Below are positions 1-8,598 of a stretch of 64,000 bases of DNA, piece after piece; within the stretch, counting starts at the first letter, position 1; each line of letters starts with the position of its first letter. The DNA is from Hymenobacter canadensis (lineage in GTDB: Bacteria; Bacteroidota; Bacteroidia; Cytophagales; Hymenobacteraceae), in contig NZ_CP114767.1 of assembly GCF_027359925.1 (NCBI RefSeq), positions 4,266,501-4,330,500 on the forward strand, given 5' to 3'. The notes beneath the pieces were generated by a model. It saw nothing but the letters and a program-made list of their open reading frames with translations. It was not told the DNA's origin and did not search any database. A program made the translations under genes and the position numbers.

Positions 1-296
1 ACGATGCCCTTGCGCACGTCCAGCACCTGCGGGTTAGTGGTGTTTTCCACCACCATCCCATCCTGCACCGGCGTCACGCACGAGGCCACCAGTTTGGGCA
101 TGGGGCGCGGGTCTTTGGCCGAGCCGGCCGCCACGCGAACGAGGCAGGCGCGGCACTTGCCACCCGAGCCTTTCAGCGGGGTGTAGTAGCACATGGCCGG
201 GGGCACAATGCTGCCGCCAATCTGGCGGGCCGCATTCAGGATGGTGGTTCCGTCCGGAACTTCCACCTCGATGCCGTCGAAAGTAATTTTAGCCAT
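1..296 (-). CDS. nuoG: NADH-quinone oxidoreductase subunit G, N-terminal part (runs off window)
   Basis: The first 98 codons of the large iron-sulfur subunit of complex I, which carries electrons from the NuoF FMN toward quinone. It starts MAKITFDGIEVEVPDG and shows the N-terminal ferredoxin-like 2Fe-2S domain, with cysteines in MCYYTPLKGSGGKCRACL (about residues 36-50) and a further one in LVASCVTP (about 73). The gene continues beyond position 1, so the other clusters cannot be seen. It is the last visible gene of the leftward nuoA-G operon and is separated from nuoF by a 102-bp palindromic element. The assignment is firm from the sequence and the gene order. Confidence 0.95.
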   Translation of the reverse strand, partial: MAKITFDGIEVEVPDGTTILNAARQIGGSIVPPAMCYYTPLKGSGGKCRACLVRVAAGSAKDPRPMPKLVASCVTPVQDGMVVENTTNPQVLDVRKGI

Positions 297-307
297 TGGT
301 CAGTTTT

Positions 308-409
308 GTCATCCTGAGCGGAGCGAAGGACCTTATCACGTCCGCGCCCCGGTATGTACTAATCCTGAAGAACGCAGCGGTGATAAGATGCTTCGTTCCT
401 CAGCATGAC
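308..409. repeat. Interspersed palindromic element, type A (copy 1)
   Basis: A 102-bp imperfect inverted repeat. The left arm begins GTCATCCTGAGCGGAGCGAA and the right arm ends TTCGTTCCTCAGCATGAC; inner stem bases CTTATCACG pair with CGGTGATAAG. It lies between nuoF and nuoG and would form a long hairpin in the nuo mRNA. Five other type A copies occur in this window, and copy 2 has the same length. Confidence 0.9.
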
Positions 410-418
410 GTTCTAGAG

Positions 419-1759
419 TTACGCCAGCACGGCCTCAGCCCGGTACACCGCGCCGGGTTGGGCGGCTTCCTTGGCGTGGGTCACGTGCCATTCAAACTCG
501 TGGCGGAAGTGGCGCACGGCGGCGGCTACGGGCCAGGCGGCGGCTTCACCGAGGGGGCAGATGGTGTTGCCCTCGATTTGCTTGGCCACGCTCACCAGCA
601 GGTCGATGTCCTCCATGTGGCCGTGGCCGTGCTCGAGGCGGTGCAGCACCTTCTCCATCCAGCCCGTTCCCTCGCGGCAGGGCGAGCATTGCCCGCACGA
701 CTCGTGGTGGTAGAAGCGGCTGAAGTTCCAGGTGTTGCGCACGATGCAGGTCGTCTCGTCCATGGCAATGAAGCCCCCCGAGCCCAGCATGGTCCCCGTC
801 ACGAAGCCCCCGTCGCTGAGCGATTCGTAGGTCATCAGGCGGTTTTCGCCGGCGGCGGTTTTCAGGATCAGCTCTTTGGGCAGAATCGGAACGGACGAAC
901 CACCGGCTACTACCGCCTTCAGGTCTCGGCCTTTCCAGATGCCGCCGCAGTATTCATCGGAGTAGATGAATTCCTCAACGGGCAGACCCAGTTCAATTTC
1001 GTAGATGCCGGGCTTGTTGAGGTGGCCGCAGGCCGAAATCAGCTTGGTGCCGGTGCTCCGGCCCACCCCGATTTTGGCGTACTCGTCGCCGCCCTCGTTC
1101 ACAATCACCGGCACGGCGGCAATGGATTCCACGTTGTTCACCACCGTGGGGCGGGCGTAGAGGCCCTGCACAGCCGGGAATGGCGGCTTGTTGCGCGGGT
1201 TGCCGCGCTTGCCCTCCAATGATTCCAGCAGGGCGGTTTCTTCGCCGCAGATGTAGGCGCCGCCGCCGGGATGCACGAACAGGTCCAGGTCGTAGCCCGA
1301 GCCCAGGATGTTCTTGCCCAGGAAACCGGCCGCGTAGGCCTCAGCAATGGCTTTTTCCAGGATGCGCAGCACGTACAACAACTCGCCGCGGATGTAGATG
1401 TACGAGGTGTTGGCGCCCAGCGCGTACGAACCCGTAATCATGCCCTCGATGAGCAGGTGGGGCAGCTTCGACATAAGCTGGCGGTCCTTGAAGGTGCCCG
1501 GCTCCGATTCGTCGGCGTTGCAGACGAGGTAGCGCGGCACGCCCTCCGGCTTGGCCAGGAAGCTCCACTTCATACCCGTGGGGAAGCCAGCGCCGCCGCG
1601 GCCCCGCAGGCCCGACTTCTTCACTTCTTCCACCACCTCATCGGGCGTCATCGTTTTCAGGGCTTTCTCCACCGAGCGGTAGCCGCCATGTTTGCGGTAC
1701 ACCTCCAGGGTGTCGATGCCTTCAACGTTAATATGTTCGGTCAGCAGTTTGCGTCCCAT
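419..1759 (-). CDS. nuoF: NADH-quinone oxidoreductase subunit F
   Basis: The 51-kDa NADH-binding, FMN-containing subunit of complex I, in the peripheral arm on the cytoplasmic side. The 446 residues match the family length. Glycine-rich GRGGAGFPTG (53-62) and CNADESEPGTF (80-90) belong to the NADH/FMN site. The 4Fe-4S ligands are C355, C358, C361 (SCGQCSPC) and C401 (TICPLGEA). The ATG at 1759 is preferred to an upstream in-frame start at 1822, because the longer version would overlap nuoE and add a poor N-terminus. The gap to nuoE is 20 bp, so co-transcription is expected. Nothing is missing. Confidence 0.97.
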   Translation of the reverse strand: MGRKLLTEHINVEGIDTLEVYRKHGGYRSVEKALKTMTPDEVVEEVKKSGLRGRGGAGFPTGMKWSFLAKPEGVPRYLVCNADESEPGTFKDRQLMSKLPHLLIEGMITGSYALGANTSYIYIRGELLYVLRILEKAIAEAYAAGFLGKNILGSGYDLDLFVHPGGGAYICGEETALLESLEGKRGNPRNKPPFPAVQGLYARPTVVNNVESIAAVPVIVNEGGDEYAKIGVGRSTGTKLISACGHLNKPGIYEIELGLPVEEFIYSDEYCGGIWKGRDLKAVVAGGSSVPILPKELILKTAAGENRLMTYESLSDGGFVTGTMLGSGGFIAMDETTCIVRNTWNFSRFYHHESCGQCSPCREGTGWMEKVLHRLEHGHGHMEDIDLLVSVAKQIEGNTICPLGEAAAWPVAAAVRHFRHEFEWHVTHAKEAAQPGAVYRAEAVLA

Positions 1760-1779
1760 AGGTTCAGAGCTGAAAGACG

Positions 1780-2349
1780 TTAGTTGTTGGCTACTGCGTT
1801 CGGGAGGCCGGTTTCTTCCCACGGCAGGGCCGGGCGGTGCACTTGGTTGCGCAGCTCCGTGAGCATGGCATCCACGGCTTCCGGGGTATCAAGCTGCTCG
1901 TAGTACTGCTCGCGCACCTGCACGATGGGGGCGAAGCCGCAGGCGGCCAGGCACTCCACTTCCTTGAGCGTGAACAGGCCGTCTTCGGAGGCCGGGCCGC
2001 CTACTTTGGCACCCGTGATGCGCTCCAGCTGGGCCGTCAGCTCGTCGGAGCCGCGCAGCATGCAGGGGCCCGTGCGGCAGATTTCCAGCACGTGCTTTCC
2101 CACCGGCTTGAGGTTGAACATGGTGTAGAACGACGACACCTCGTACACTTCAATTGGCTTCACGCCCAGCACTTCGGCCACCAGATCCTGCACTTCGGGG
2201 CTTACCCAGCCGCCAAATTCGGCCTGGGCAATGTGCAGCACCGGCAGCATGGCCGATTTGCGGCGCTCCTCCGGGTATTGCTTGCAGATGCGCGCAATTT
2301 CAGCCTGAGCGGCTTCGGAGAATTGCGGCTTGGTAGCAGTCGATTCCAT
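1780..2349 (-). CDS. nuoE: NADH-quinone oxidoreductase subunit E
   Basis: The 24-kDa 2Fe-2S subunit of the complex I NADH module, partner of NuoF. The protein has 189 residues when begun at MESTATKPQFSE; a longer in-frame start at 2394 would run into nuoD. The four ligands are visible as C91-x4-C96 (CRTGPC) and C133-x3-C137 (CLAAC). VSSFYTMF (71-78) is a family signature. It sits 22 bp after nuoD and 20 bp before nuoF, so it is clearly in the same transcript. Confidence 0.96.
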   Translation of the reverse strand: MESTATKPQFSEAAQAEIARICKQYPEERRKSAMLPVLHIAQAEFGGWVSPEVQDLVAEVLGVKPIEVYEVSSFYTMFNLKPVGKHVLEICRTGPCMLRGSDELTAQLERITGAKVGGPASEDGLFTLKEVECLAACGFAPIVQVREQYYEQLDTPEAVDAMLTELRNQVHRPALPWEETGLPNAVANN

Positions 2350-2371
2350 ATCAGTTGTATTCAGCAAAAAA

Positions 2372-3640
2372 CTACGCGTCGAGCTCCCCGGCAATGACGT
2401 TCATCGACGACAGGGTCACGATGGCGTCAGAGAGGGTCTGGCCCACCACCATTTCGGTGTAGGCCTGGTAGTAGATAAAGCAGGGCCGGCGGAAGTGCAG
2501 GCGGTAAGGCGTGCGGCCGCCGTCGGAAACCAGGTAGAAGCCCAACTCGCCGTTGCCGCCTTCCACCGAGTGGTAGACCTCGCCCACGGGGGCATCAATC
2601 TCGCCCATCACAATCTTGAAGTGATAAATGAGGGCCTCCATGTTCTGGTACACGGCCTGCTTGGGCGGCAGGTAGAAGTGCGGCGCATCGGCGTGGTAAG
2701 GGCCCTGGGGTAGGTTTTCCAGGGCCTGCTCGATGATGCGCAGGCTCTGCCAGATTTCCTCGTTGCGCACCATGAACCGGTCGTAGGTGTCGCCCTTTGT
2801 ACCCACCGGAATTTCGAAATCGAAATCCTGGTAGCTGGAGTAAGGGTTCATCACCCGCACGTCGTAATCGACGCCGGCGGCGCGCAGGTTGGGGCCGGTG
2901 AAGCCGTAGTTGAGGGCGCGTTCGGCCGAAATAGCCCCCACGTCCACAATCCGGTCCATGAAGATGCGGTTGCGGTTGAACATGGCCTCAAACTCGCGCA
3001 TCACGGCCGGGAAGGTCTTCAGCCAGGCGCGCAGCTTGGCAATGGCCACGTCGGAGAAGTCGCGCTCCATGCCGCCCACGCGGCCCATGTTGGTGGTCAG
3101 GCGGGCGCCGCTTACTTCCTCGTAAATCTCGTACACCTTCTCCCGCTCATCCATGAGGTAGAGGAAGCCGGTGAAAGCGCCCGTATCCACGCCCAGAATG
3201 CCGTTGCAGATCAGGTGGTCGGTGATGCGGGCCAGCTCCATCAGGATAACCCGGATGTACTGGGCGCGCTTGGGTACTTCCACGCCCAGCAGCTTCTCCA
3301 CCGTCATGTGCCAGCCCATGTTGTTGATGGGCGACGAACAGTAGTTCATCCGGTCCGTCAGGGGCGTAATCTGGTAGAAGGGCCGACGCTCGGCAATCTT
3401 CTCGAAGGCGCGGTGGATGTAGCCGATGGTGGGCACGCCGGAAATAATCCGCTCCCCGTCCATCTGCAGAATATTCTGGAAGATGCCGTGGGTAGCGGGG
3501 TGCGTGGGGCCCAGGTTCAGCGTGGTGAGCTCCTGGTTGAAGTCGTTCACGGTCGGGGCCAGCGGATTAATCCGCGACTCTTGCTCCCGGGCCGATTCAA
3601 TGATTTTATGGGTGCCTTCCAGCGTGTCGTTTACTGCCAT
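2372..3640 (-). CDS. nuoD: NADH-quinone oxidoreductase subunit D
   Basis: The 49-kDa subunit that lines the quinone pocket of complex I together with NuoB. The 422 residues include the diagnostic NLGPTHPATHG (about 42-52), PFYQITPLTDRMNYCSSP and the C-terminal FRRPCFIYY. NuoC and NuoD are separate genes here, not fused as in E. coli. A 102-bp palindromic element lies in the gap upstream, between nuoC and nuoD, which is unusual inside a multisubunit operon. Confidence 0.97.
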   Translation of the reverse strand: MAVNDTLEGTHKIIESAREQESRINPLAPTVNDFNQELTTLNLGPTHPATHGIFQNILQMDGERIISGVPTIGYIHRAFEKIAERRPFYQITPLTDRMNYCSSPINNMGWHMTVEKLLGVEVPKRAQYIRVILMELARITDHLICNGILGVDTGAFTGFLYLMDEREKVYEIYEEVSGARLTTNMGRVGGMERDFSDVAIAKLRAWLKTFPAVMREFEAMFNRNRIFMDRIVDVGAISAERALNYGFTGPNLRAAGVDYDVRVMNPYSSYQDFDFEIPVGTKGDTYDRFMVRNEEIWQSLRIIEQALENLPQGPYHADAPHFYLPPKQAVYQNMEALIYHFKIVMGEIDAPVGEVYHSVEGGNGELGFYLVSDGGRTPYRLHFRRPCFIYYQAYTEMVVGQTLSDAIVTLSSMNVIAGELDA

Positions 3641-3649
3641 GTTATTACT

Positions 3650-3751
3650 GTCATCCTGAGCGCAGCGAAGGACCTTATCACGTCCGCGCTACTTGGGTTT
3701 CTAACTCTGGCGAAGGCACCCGTGATAAGATGCTTCCTTCGTCAGCATGAC
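3650..3751. repeat. Interspersed palindromic element, type A (copy 2)
   Basis: A 102-bp inverted repeat with left arm GTCATCCTGAGCGCAGCGAA and right arm ending CTTCGTCAGCATGAC. It has the same length and layout as copy 1, 3.3 kb away in the same operon. It fills nearly the whole nuoC-nuoD gap. In mRNA it would form a long hairpin about 10 nt upstream of the nuoD start codon. Confidence 0.9.
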
Positions 3752-3757
3752 AACTTT

Positions 3758-4321
3758 TTATCGTCCGAAGAACAGGTCGGTTTTGTCTTCGCGGGTGCCG
3801 TCTTCCAGGGCGTACTCTTTGCGCATCGGGTGGTAGTCCATGTCTTCCACATTCAGAATGCGGATGAGGTTGGGGTGACCGGGGAAGATAATGCCGTAGA
3901 AGTCGAAGGCCTCACGCTCCATCCAGTTCGCGGCGGAGTAGAGGTCGGTCAGGGTCGGGGCAACCGGATCAGCAATCGGGAAGAAGATCTTCAGACGCAA
4001 CCGGATGTTGCGGGTGAGGCTGTGCAGATGGTACACCATGCCCAGCTCTTGGTCCTTCTTCTCGGGGAAGTGCATGCCGCACATCGTGGTCAGGAAGTTG
4101 AGCTGGAGCTCCTCGTCCTTCTGCAAACCCTCTATGATGCCGTGAATCTGCTCCCGGGTGGTGGTAGCGGTCAGCAGGCCGTAGGGCTGCTCCACATCAG
4201 TGAAGGCAGCCTCGCCGAATAGGCGGTGCAGCAAAGCCAGCAACTGCGCGTTTTGCTGCGCGGCCGGGTCCTGGGCGGCAGCTTGTTCCTGAGCCGGGAT
4301 GGATTCGTTCTGGTCAGCCAT
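3758..4321 (-). CDS. nuoC: NADH-quinone oxidoreductase subunit C
   Basis: The 30-kDa scaffold subunit of the complex I peripheral arm (187 residues). The family signature is visible as NWMEREAFDFYGIIFPGHPN, followed by a variant of the usual HPLRKDYP motif, here YHPMRKEYALE. The first 30 residues are a Gln/Ala-rich tail (QEQAAAQDPAAQQNAQ) that is probably disordered. The gene follows nuoB after an 89-bp gap filled with heptamer repeats. Confidence 0.95.
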   Translation of the reverse strand: MADQNESIPAQEQAAAQDPAAQQNAQLLALLHRLFGEAAFTDVEQPYGLLTATTTREQIHGIIEGLQKDEELQLNFLTTMCGMHFPEKKDQELGMVYHLHSLTRNIRLRLKIFFPIADPVAPTLTDLYSAANWMEREAFDFYGIIFPGHPNLIRILNVEDMDYHPMRKEYALEDGTREDKTDLFFGR

Positions 4322-4333
4322 TTCTGAGTACTT

Positions 4334-4410
4334 AGTATTGAGTATTTGGTATTGAGTATTGAGATGCCGACGATGAAAAGTCTACCTACTCAATACCCAA
4401 TACTCACTAC
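4334..4410. repeat. TATTGAG heptamer repeats with an inverted arm
   Basis: The nuoB-nuoC gap is built of near-tandem TATTGAG/TATTTGG heptamers (4334-4363), followed by an inverted counterpart rich in CTCAATA (4386-4405). The two arms can pair imperfectly. This is a different repeat type from the GTCAT elements in the same operon. Function unknown. Confidence 0.6.
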
Positions 4411-4965
4411 TTACTTGATGTTGTACGACGCCAGCAGGGCCTGATACTCGGGCGAGTTGCGGCGGCGGAAGGATTCGTTTTTGGCCAGGTCCTGGATGCG
4501 CATCAGGCCGTCGAGCACCTGCTCGGGGCGGGGCGGGCAGCCGGGCACGTACACGTCTACCGGGATAATTCGGTCAATACCTTGGAGCACGGAGTAGGTA
4601 TCAAAAATGCCGCCCGAGGAGGCGCAGGCGCCCATCGCCAGCACCCAGCGGGGCTCGGCCATCTGCTCGTACACCTGCTTCACGATCGGGGCCATCTTCT
4701 TAGCAATGGTACCCATCACCATCAGCAGGTCGGCCTGCCGGGGCGAGAAAGAGGGGCGCTCCGAGCCGAAGCGGGAAATATCGTAGCGGGAGCCCATGGT
4801 GGCCATAAACTCGATGCCGCAGCAGGAGGTGGCGAAGGGCAGGGGCCAGAGCGAGTTGGCGCGGGCAATGCCCACCACTTTTTCCAGCGAGGTAGCAAAG
4901 AAGCCGGCGCCTTCGAGGCCGTCGGGCGCGTCTACCGTTTTGATTTCAGGAACTCGATTATCCAT
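4411..4965 (-). CDS. nuoB: NADH-quinone oxidoreductase subunit B
   Basis: The PSST subunit carrying cluster N2, which reduces quinone. Ligands are seen at C48-C49 (SCCGIEF), C114 (GACASSGG) and C143 ([10 protein letters not shown]). The 184 residues are normal for the family. It is the second gene of the operon, after nuoA. Confidence 0.97.
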   Translation of the reverse strand: MDNRVPEIKTVDAPDGLEGAGFFATSLEKVVGIARANSLWPLPFATSCCGIEFMATMGSRYDISRFGSERPSFSPRQADLLMVMGTIAKKMAPIVKQVYEQMAEPRWVLAMGACASSGGIFDTYSVLQGIDRIIPVDVYVPGCPPRPEQVLDGLMRIQDLAKNESFRRRNSPEYQALLASYNIK

Positions 4966-5047
4966 GGGAGCAAGTCAGGTTAACAGAAGCAGCTAGGCTT
5001 CATAAAGGCAACATCCGGCCGGGGCCAAAGGTTGCCGCTGCGCCGTC

Positions 5048-5440
5048 TTAACGGGCTTCGTTCCAGCGCAGAACGCCCTTTTTGATAACGTAGGCGAAGC
5101 CGGCCATCAGCAAAGCCAGGAACACCAGCATCTGGTAGAAGCCGGTGGTGCCCAACTGGCGGAAGTTCACGGCCCAGGGGTACATGAAGATAACTTCCAC
5201 GTCGAAAAGCACGAACAGAATGGCCGTGAGGAAGTATTTCACCGAAATCGGGGTGCGGGCGTTGCCCACCGACTCGATGCCGCACTCGAAGGCTTCATCC
5301 TTCACCACGCTCTTGCGGCGCGGGCCCAGCAGGTGAGACGTAATCATGGCAAATGCCACGAAGGCAATAGCCAGCACGAACTGCACCACGATGGGCAGAA
5401 AATCCTGGGGCTGGTATTGGGTCGGAACGGCGAGAAGCAT
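5048..5440 (-). CDS. nuoA: NADH-quinone oxidoreductase subunit A
   Basis: A small membrane subunit of complex I. The 130 residues form three predicted transmembrane helices (about 10-32, 68-90 and 96-117), with the conserved loop DEAFECGIESVG between the first and second. The ATG at 5440 (MLLAVPTQYQPQ) is preferred over 5485, which would overlap the promoter. This is the first gene of the operon, with a good Bacteroidota promoter about 43 bp upstream. Confidence 0.94.
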   Translation of the reverse strand: MLLAVPTQYQPQDFLPIVVQFVLAIAFVAFAMITSHLLGPRRKSVVKDEAFECGIESVGNARTPISVKYFLTAILFVLFDVEVIFMYPWAVNFRQLGTTGFYQMLVFLALLMAGFAYVIKKGVLRWNEAR

Positions 5441-5482
5441 AGGCTGCGACAAATAAACGCCGCGTAGAAACGGCATGGGAGG

Positions 5483-5513
5483 CAAAGGTAGGACCTAGCC
5501 GGTTGGGAACAAA
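5483..5513 (-). promoter_or_regulatory. Predicted nuo operon promoter
   Basis: On the minus strand, TTTG (5513-5510), then 19 nt, then TACCTTTG (5490-5483). This is a full match to the Bacteroidota -33/-7 consensus TTTG-N19-TANNTTTG. It would start transcription about 35-40 nt before nuoA. Confidence 0.75.
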
Positions 5514-5571
5514 GGTGAAATAGGAGGGTGGGGGAAAGGCGTATATTCACCCTATCCGCTAGATTCAAACG

Positions 5572-6195
5572 ATGAAACCATTCTACGAGCCATTCATGCC
5601 CGGGCAACTGTATTCGGTGGCTGAATTTCTGGCGCTGGAACAGCAGGCCGATGACCGGCACGAATTCTACGACGGGCAGGTCTGGCCTTTTCCGGCTGAT
5701 ACGCTGCGGCACAACCTGCTGGTGCAGAACTGCTCATTACCCCTATTTGCCCGTCGCAAGCAGGTTGGCCTTGATGTGTTCAGCAATGGGATGCTGCTTG
5801 AAGTCATTCCCGACGGCTATTACACTTACCCAGATGTGGTAATTCGGGACTCCGTGCCATGCTCAGGTCTGGAATATGTAGTGCAGTGCCCGAAGGTTAT
5901 AGTTGAAGTGCTGGACCCGCTATGGGCGGAGCGGGACCGGACGTGGAAGTGCGTCCACTACCGTCGCCTCGAATCACTTCAGCAGTATGTCCTCGTTTCG
6001 CAGACGCAGCAGTTCGTGGAATCCTACCGGCGCACGGCGGCCGGAGAGTGGCGTTACGAGGCGTTTATGAAAACGGATGATGTGTTGTTTATTGCTGATA
6101 CTGGCTTGCAGCTGACGTTGCGGGAAATCTACGATGAGGTGGAAGTGCCGCTGTTGCAGCCGCAGTTTCCGGATATTGCTGAAGTCCTGAAATAA
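5572..6195 (+). CDS. Uma2-family (DUF820) putative endonuclease
   Basis: A 207-residue protein of the PD-(D/E)XK-like Uma2 family. The core is visible: YTYPDVVI (about 84-91) supplies the catalytic Asp. PKVIVEVLDP follows with the Glu. Then WKCVHYRRLESLQQYVLV holds the Lys and the helix that ends the fold. These proteins are widespread in Bacteroidota and Cyanobacteria; their role is uncertain and nuclease activity is inferred from the fold. It is divergent from nuoA and is followed after 10 bp by an unrelated secreted protein. Confidence 0.8.
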   Translation: MKPFYEPFMPGQLYSVAEFLALEQQADDRHEFYDGQVWPFPADTLRHNLLVQNCSLPLFARRKQVGLDVFSNGMLLEVIPDGYYTYPDVVIRDSVPCSGLEYVVQCPKVIVEVLDPLWAERDRTWKCVHYRRLESLQQYVLVSQTQQFVESYRRTAAGEWRYEAFMKTDDVLFIADTGLQLTLREIYDEVEVPLLQPQFPDIAEVLK

Positions 6196-6205
6196 CCCGC
6201 TTCTA

Positions 6206-6781
6206 ATGCGCTGCTGCCTCCTTCTAATCTACTTATTTGTCATCTGCACTGCTTACCCCAGTTATGCGCAATCTGCAAAACAGAATATCGGGAAGATGCA
6301 GAAGGTGCAATTTGACGAGCCAGTAGAAGTGTACGTCAGGCTCGATAAGCCAGTAAAGGGTGCTGAATACAGATTGATTATGGAGAGGAAACTGGTGCCA
6401 CAGCTTGATACCATGACCTTCACAAGGATGCTTCACCATCCAGGTATATTTTTCTCTAAAATCTTCACCAACTCTGTTTCTGGTAAGCCAGTTAGGAAGT
6501 ATTACATGGACAGACCTGAGAATAGAGGTAGCGGCTTGTATCCATTCGATACTACAACACTTCCGGCTAACACATTAGTCAAGCCTTACACAGGAGTATT
6601 TTACACCAGAAAGGAACCAGCAAAAAACTACAGCTATTGGCTGGTGCGAAAGAATTCAAGTGACATGGGCATAAATGACAAAGTAAATACTTTACCAGGG
6701 GTGGATTCTGTACGGGTTGTCTACGTTATCAAAACCAGAGCACGATGGAAGCGTGGGCACAATAACAACGCGGCGAAATAG
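6206..6781 (+). CDS. Secreted protein of unknown function
   Basis: 191 residues with a Sec signal peptide (hydrophobic core LLLIYLFVICTAY, likely cleavage after PSYAQ). The mature part is beta-rich and basic, ending RARWKRGHNNNAAK. No family was recognised. Its base composition is more AT-rich than the neighbours (many AAA, ATA and TTA codons), hinting at a later acquisition. It starts 10 bp after the Uma2 gene and ends just before a bidirectional terminator. Confidence 0.6.
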   Translation: MRCCLLLIYLFVICTAYPSYAQSAKQNIGKMQKVQFDEPVEVYVRLDKPVKGAEYRLIMERKLVPQLDTMTFTRMLHHPGIFFSKIFTNSVSGKPVRKYYMDRPENRGSGLYPFDTTTLPANTLVKPYTGVFYTRKEPAKNYSYWLVRKNSSDMGINDKVNTLPGVDSVRVVYVIKTRARWKRGHNNNAAK

Positions 6782-6801
6782 TCCGAGACCAACTGTCAAT
6801 T

Positions 6802-6838
6802 AAAAAAAGGCCGCCCCGGAATCCCGGAGCGGCCTTTT
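6802..6838. terminator. Bidirectional rho-independent terminator
   Basis: The stem GGCCGC/GCGGCC, with an inner CCGG/CCGG pair, is flanked by an A-run on the left and TTTT on the right. It lies between the convergent ends of the 6206 gene and pruA. Confidence 0.85.
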
Positions 6839-6857
6839 GCATTCAAAACCAAACGGC

Positions 6858-8522
6858 CTACAGGCCCTTGTCCCGGTTCAGATCTTCCTTGGGCTCGGAG
6901 CCCAGGAAGGGGTAGCGGTAGTCCGTCACGGGCACGAAGGTTTCCTTGATGGCGCGCGGCGACACCCAGCGCAGCAGGTTCAGCAGGGAGCCGGCCTTGT
7001 CGTTGGTGCCGGAGGCGCGGGCCCCGCCGAAGGGCTGCTGGCCGACTACCGCCCCCGTGGGCTTGTCGTTGATGTAGAAGTTGCCGGCCGCGTGCACCAG
7101 CTTCTTCGAGGCGTGGTCGATGGCGGAGCGGTCCTGGCTGAAGATGGCGCCGGTGAGGGCGTAGGGCGAGGTGGTGTCCACCAGTTCCAGCACTTCTTCG
7201 AACTTGTCGGCGTCGTAGATGTGCACGGTCACGACGGGGCCGAACAGCTCCTCGCACATGGTCACGTACTTGGGGTCCTTGGTCACGATGACGGTGGGCT
7301 CGATGAAGTAGCCCTTCGACTTGTCGTAGCCGCCGCCGGCCACGATTTCGGCGTTCGTGTCGGCCTTGGCGCCGTCGATGTACTTGGCGAGCTTATCGAA
7401 GGATTTCTCGTCGATAACGGCGTTGATGAAGTTGGAGAAGTCCTCCACGTCGCCCATCCGGAACGAGGCCAGGTCTTCCTTCACGTAGCCCAGAATTTCG
7501 TCGGCCAGGTTGGAGGGCAGGTACACCCGCGAGGCCGCCGAGCACTTCTGGCCCTGGTACTCAAACGCGCCCCGGCTAATGCCCACGGCCACGGCTTTAG
7601 CGTGTGCCGAGGGGTGGGCCAGGATGAAGTCCTTGCCGCCGGTTTCGCCCACGATGCGCGGGTAGCTCTTGTAGGAGGCAATGTTCTGGCCGATGGTCTT
7701 CCAGATGTTCTGGAACACGCCCGTGGAGCCGGTGAAGTGGATGCCGGCAAAGTCGCGGTGCTTGAAGATGACGTCGCCGGCGGTGGGGCCGTCCACATAC
7801 ACCAGGTTGATGACGCCGTCGGGCACGCCGGCTTCCTTGAACAGCTCCATCAGCACCTGGGCCGAGTAGATCTGGGTGTTGGCGGGCTTCCACACCACCA
7901 CGTTGCCCATCATGGCCACGGCGGCGGGCAGGTTGGCGGCAATGGAGGTGAAGTTGAAGGGCGTGAGGGCAAACACGAAGCCTTCCAGCGGGCGGTGCTC
8001 TAGGCGGTTCCACATGCCGGGCAGGCTCTCGGGCTGCTGCTGGTAGATCTGCTGCATGAAGTGCACGTTGAACCGGAAGAAGTCGATCAGTTCGCAGGCG
8101 GCGTCGATTTCCGCCTGGAAGCAGTTCTTGCTCTGGCCCAGCATGGTGGCCGCGTTGATGCGCGCCCGGTAGGGGCCCGCCAGCAGGTCGGCAGCCTTCA
8201 GGAAGATGGCGGCGCGGTGCTCCCAGGGCATTTCGGCCCACAGTGGGCGAGCGGCCAGAGCCGCGTCGATGGCCTGCGCCACGTGCGAGGCGTCGCCTTC
8301 GTGGAACTGGCCCAGCACGTGCTGGTGGTCGTGGGGCGGGGTAATATTCTGCTTCTTGCCGGTGCGGATTTCCTGGCCGCCGATGTGCATCGGAATGTCG
8401 CGCTGCTGCTGCTTGAGCTCCTTGAGGGTCTTAAGCAGCTCAAGGCGCTCCGGCGAGTTGGGCGCGTAGCCCTTTACAGGCTCGTTGATCGGGGCGGGGA
8501 CGTTGAAAAAGCCGTTGGCCAT
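6858..8522 (-). CDS. pruA: L-glutamate gamma-semialdehyde (1-pyrroline-5-carboxylate) dehydrogenase
   Basis: The second step of proline catabolism: glutamate-gamma-semialdehyde plus NAD gives glutamate. 554 residues, typical of the stand-alone Bacteroidota/eukaryotic form; it is not the bifunctional PutA. The aldehyde dehydrogenase signatures are complete: WKPAN with Lys212, VGETGGKDF with Glu293, and the catalytic Cys327 in YQGQKCSAASR. A C-terminal FGGARASGTNDKAG motif is also present. No proline dehydrogenase gene lies nearby. It probably forms a single-gene transcript ending at the 6802-6838 terminator. Confidence 0.96.
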   Translation of the reverse strand: MANGFFNVPAPINEPVKGYAPNSPERLELLKTLKELKQQQRDIPMHIGGQEIRTGKKQNITPPHDHQHVLGQFHEGDASHVAQAIDAALAARPLWAEMPWEHRAAIFLKAADLLAGPYRARINAATMLGQSKNCFQAEIDAACELIDFFRFNVHFMQQIYQQQPESLPGMWNRLEHRPLEGFVFALTPFNFTSIAANLPAAVAMMGNVVVWKPANTQIYSAQVLMELFKEAGVPDGVINLVYVDGPTAGDVIFKHRDFAGIHFTGSTGVFQNIWKTIGQNIASYKSYPRIVGETGGKDFILAHPSAHAKAVAVGISRGAFEYQGQKCSAASRVYLPSNLADEILGYVKEDLASFRMGDVEDFSNFINAVIDEKSFDKLAKYIDGAKADTNAEIVAGGGYDKSKGYFIEPTVIVTKDPKYVTMCEELFGPVVTVHIYDADKFEEVLELVDTTSPYALTGAIFSQDRSAIDHASKKLVHAAGNFYINDKPTGAVVGQQPFGGARASGTNDKAGSLLNLLRWVSPRAIKETFVPVTDYRYPFLGSEPKEDLNRDKGL

Positions 8523-8562
8523 AATAAAGTGCTGGTTTGGCGTTATGGGTGGTGGGGAAGGG

Positions 8563-8570
8563 CAAAGGTA
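8563..8570 (-). promoter_or_regulatory. Predicted -7 box for pruA
   Basis: TACCTTTG on the minus strand, matching TANNTTTG, 40 bp before the pruA ATG. No good -33 TTG was found at the expected distance, so the prediction is moderate. Confidence 0.5.
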
Positions 8571-8598
8571 GAAGGAATGAGGAAGTCCGATGCCGCAC

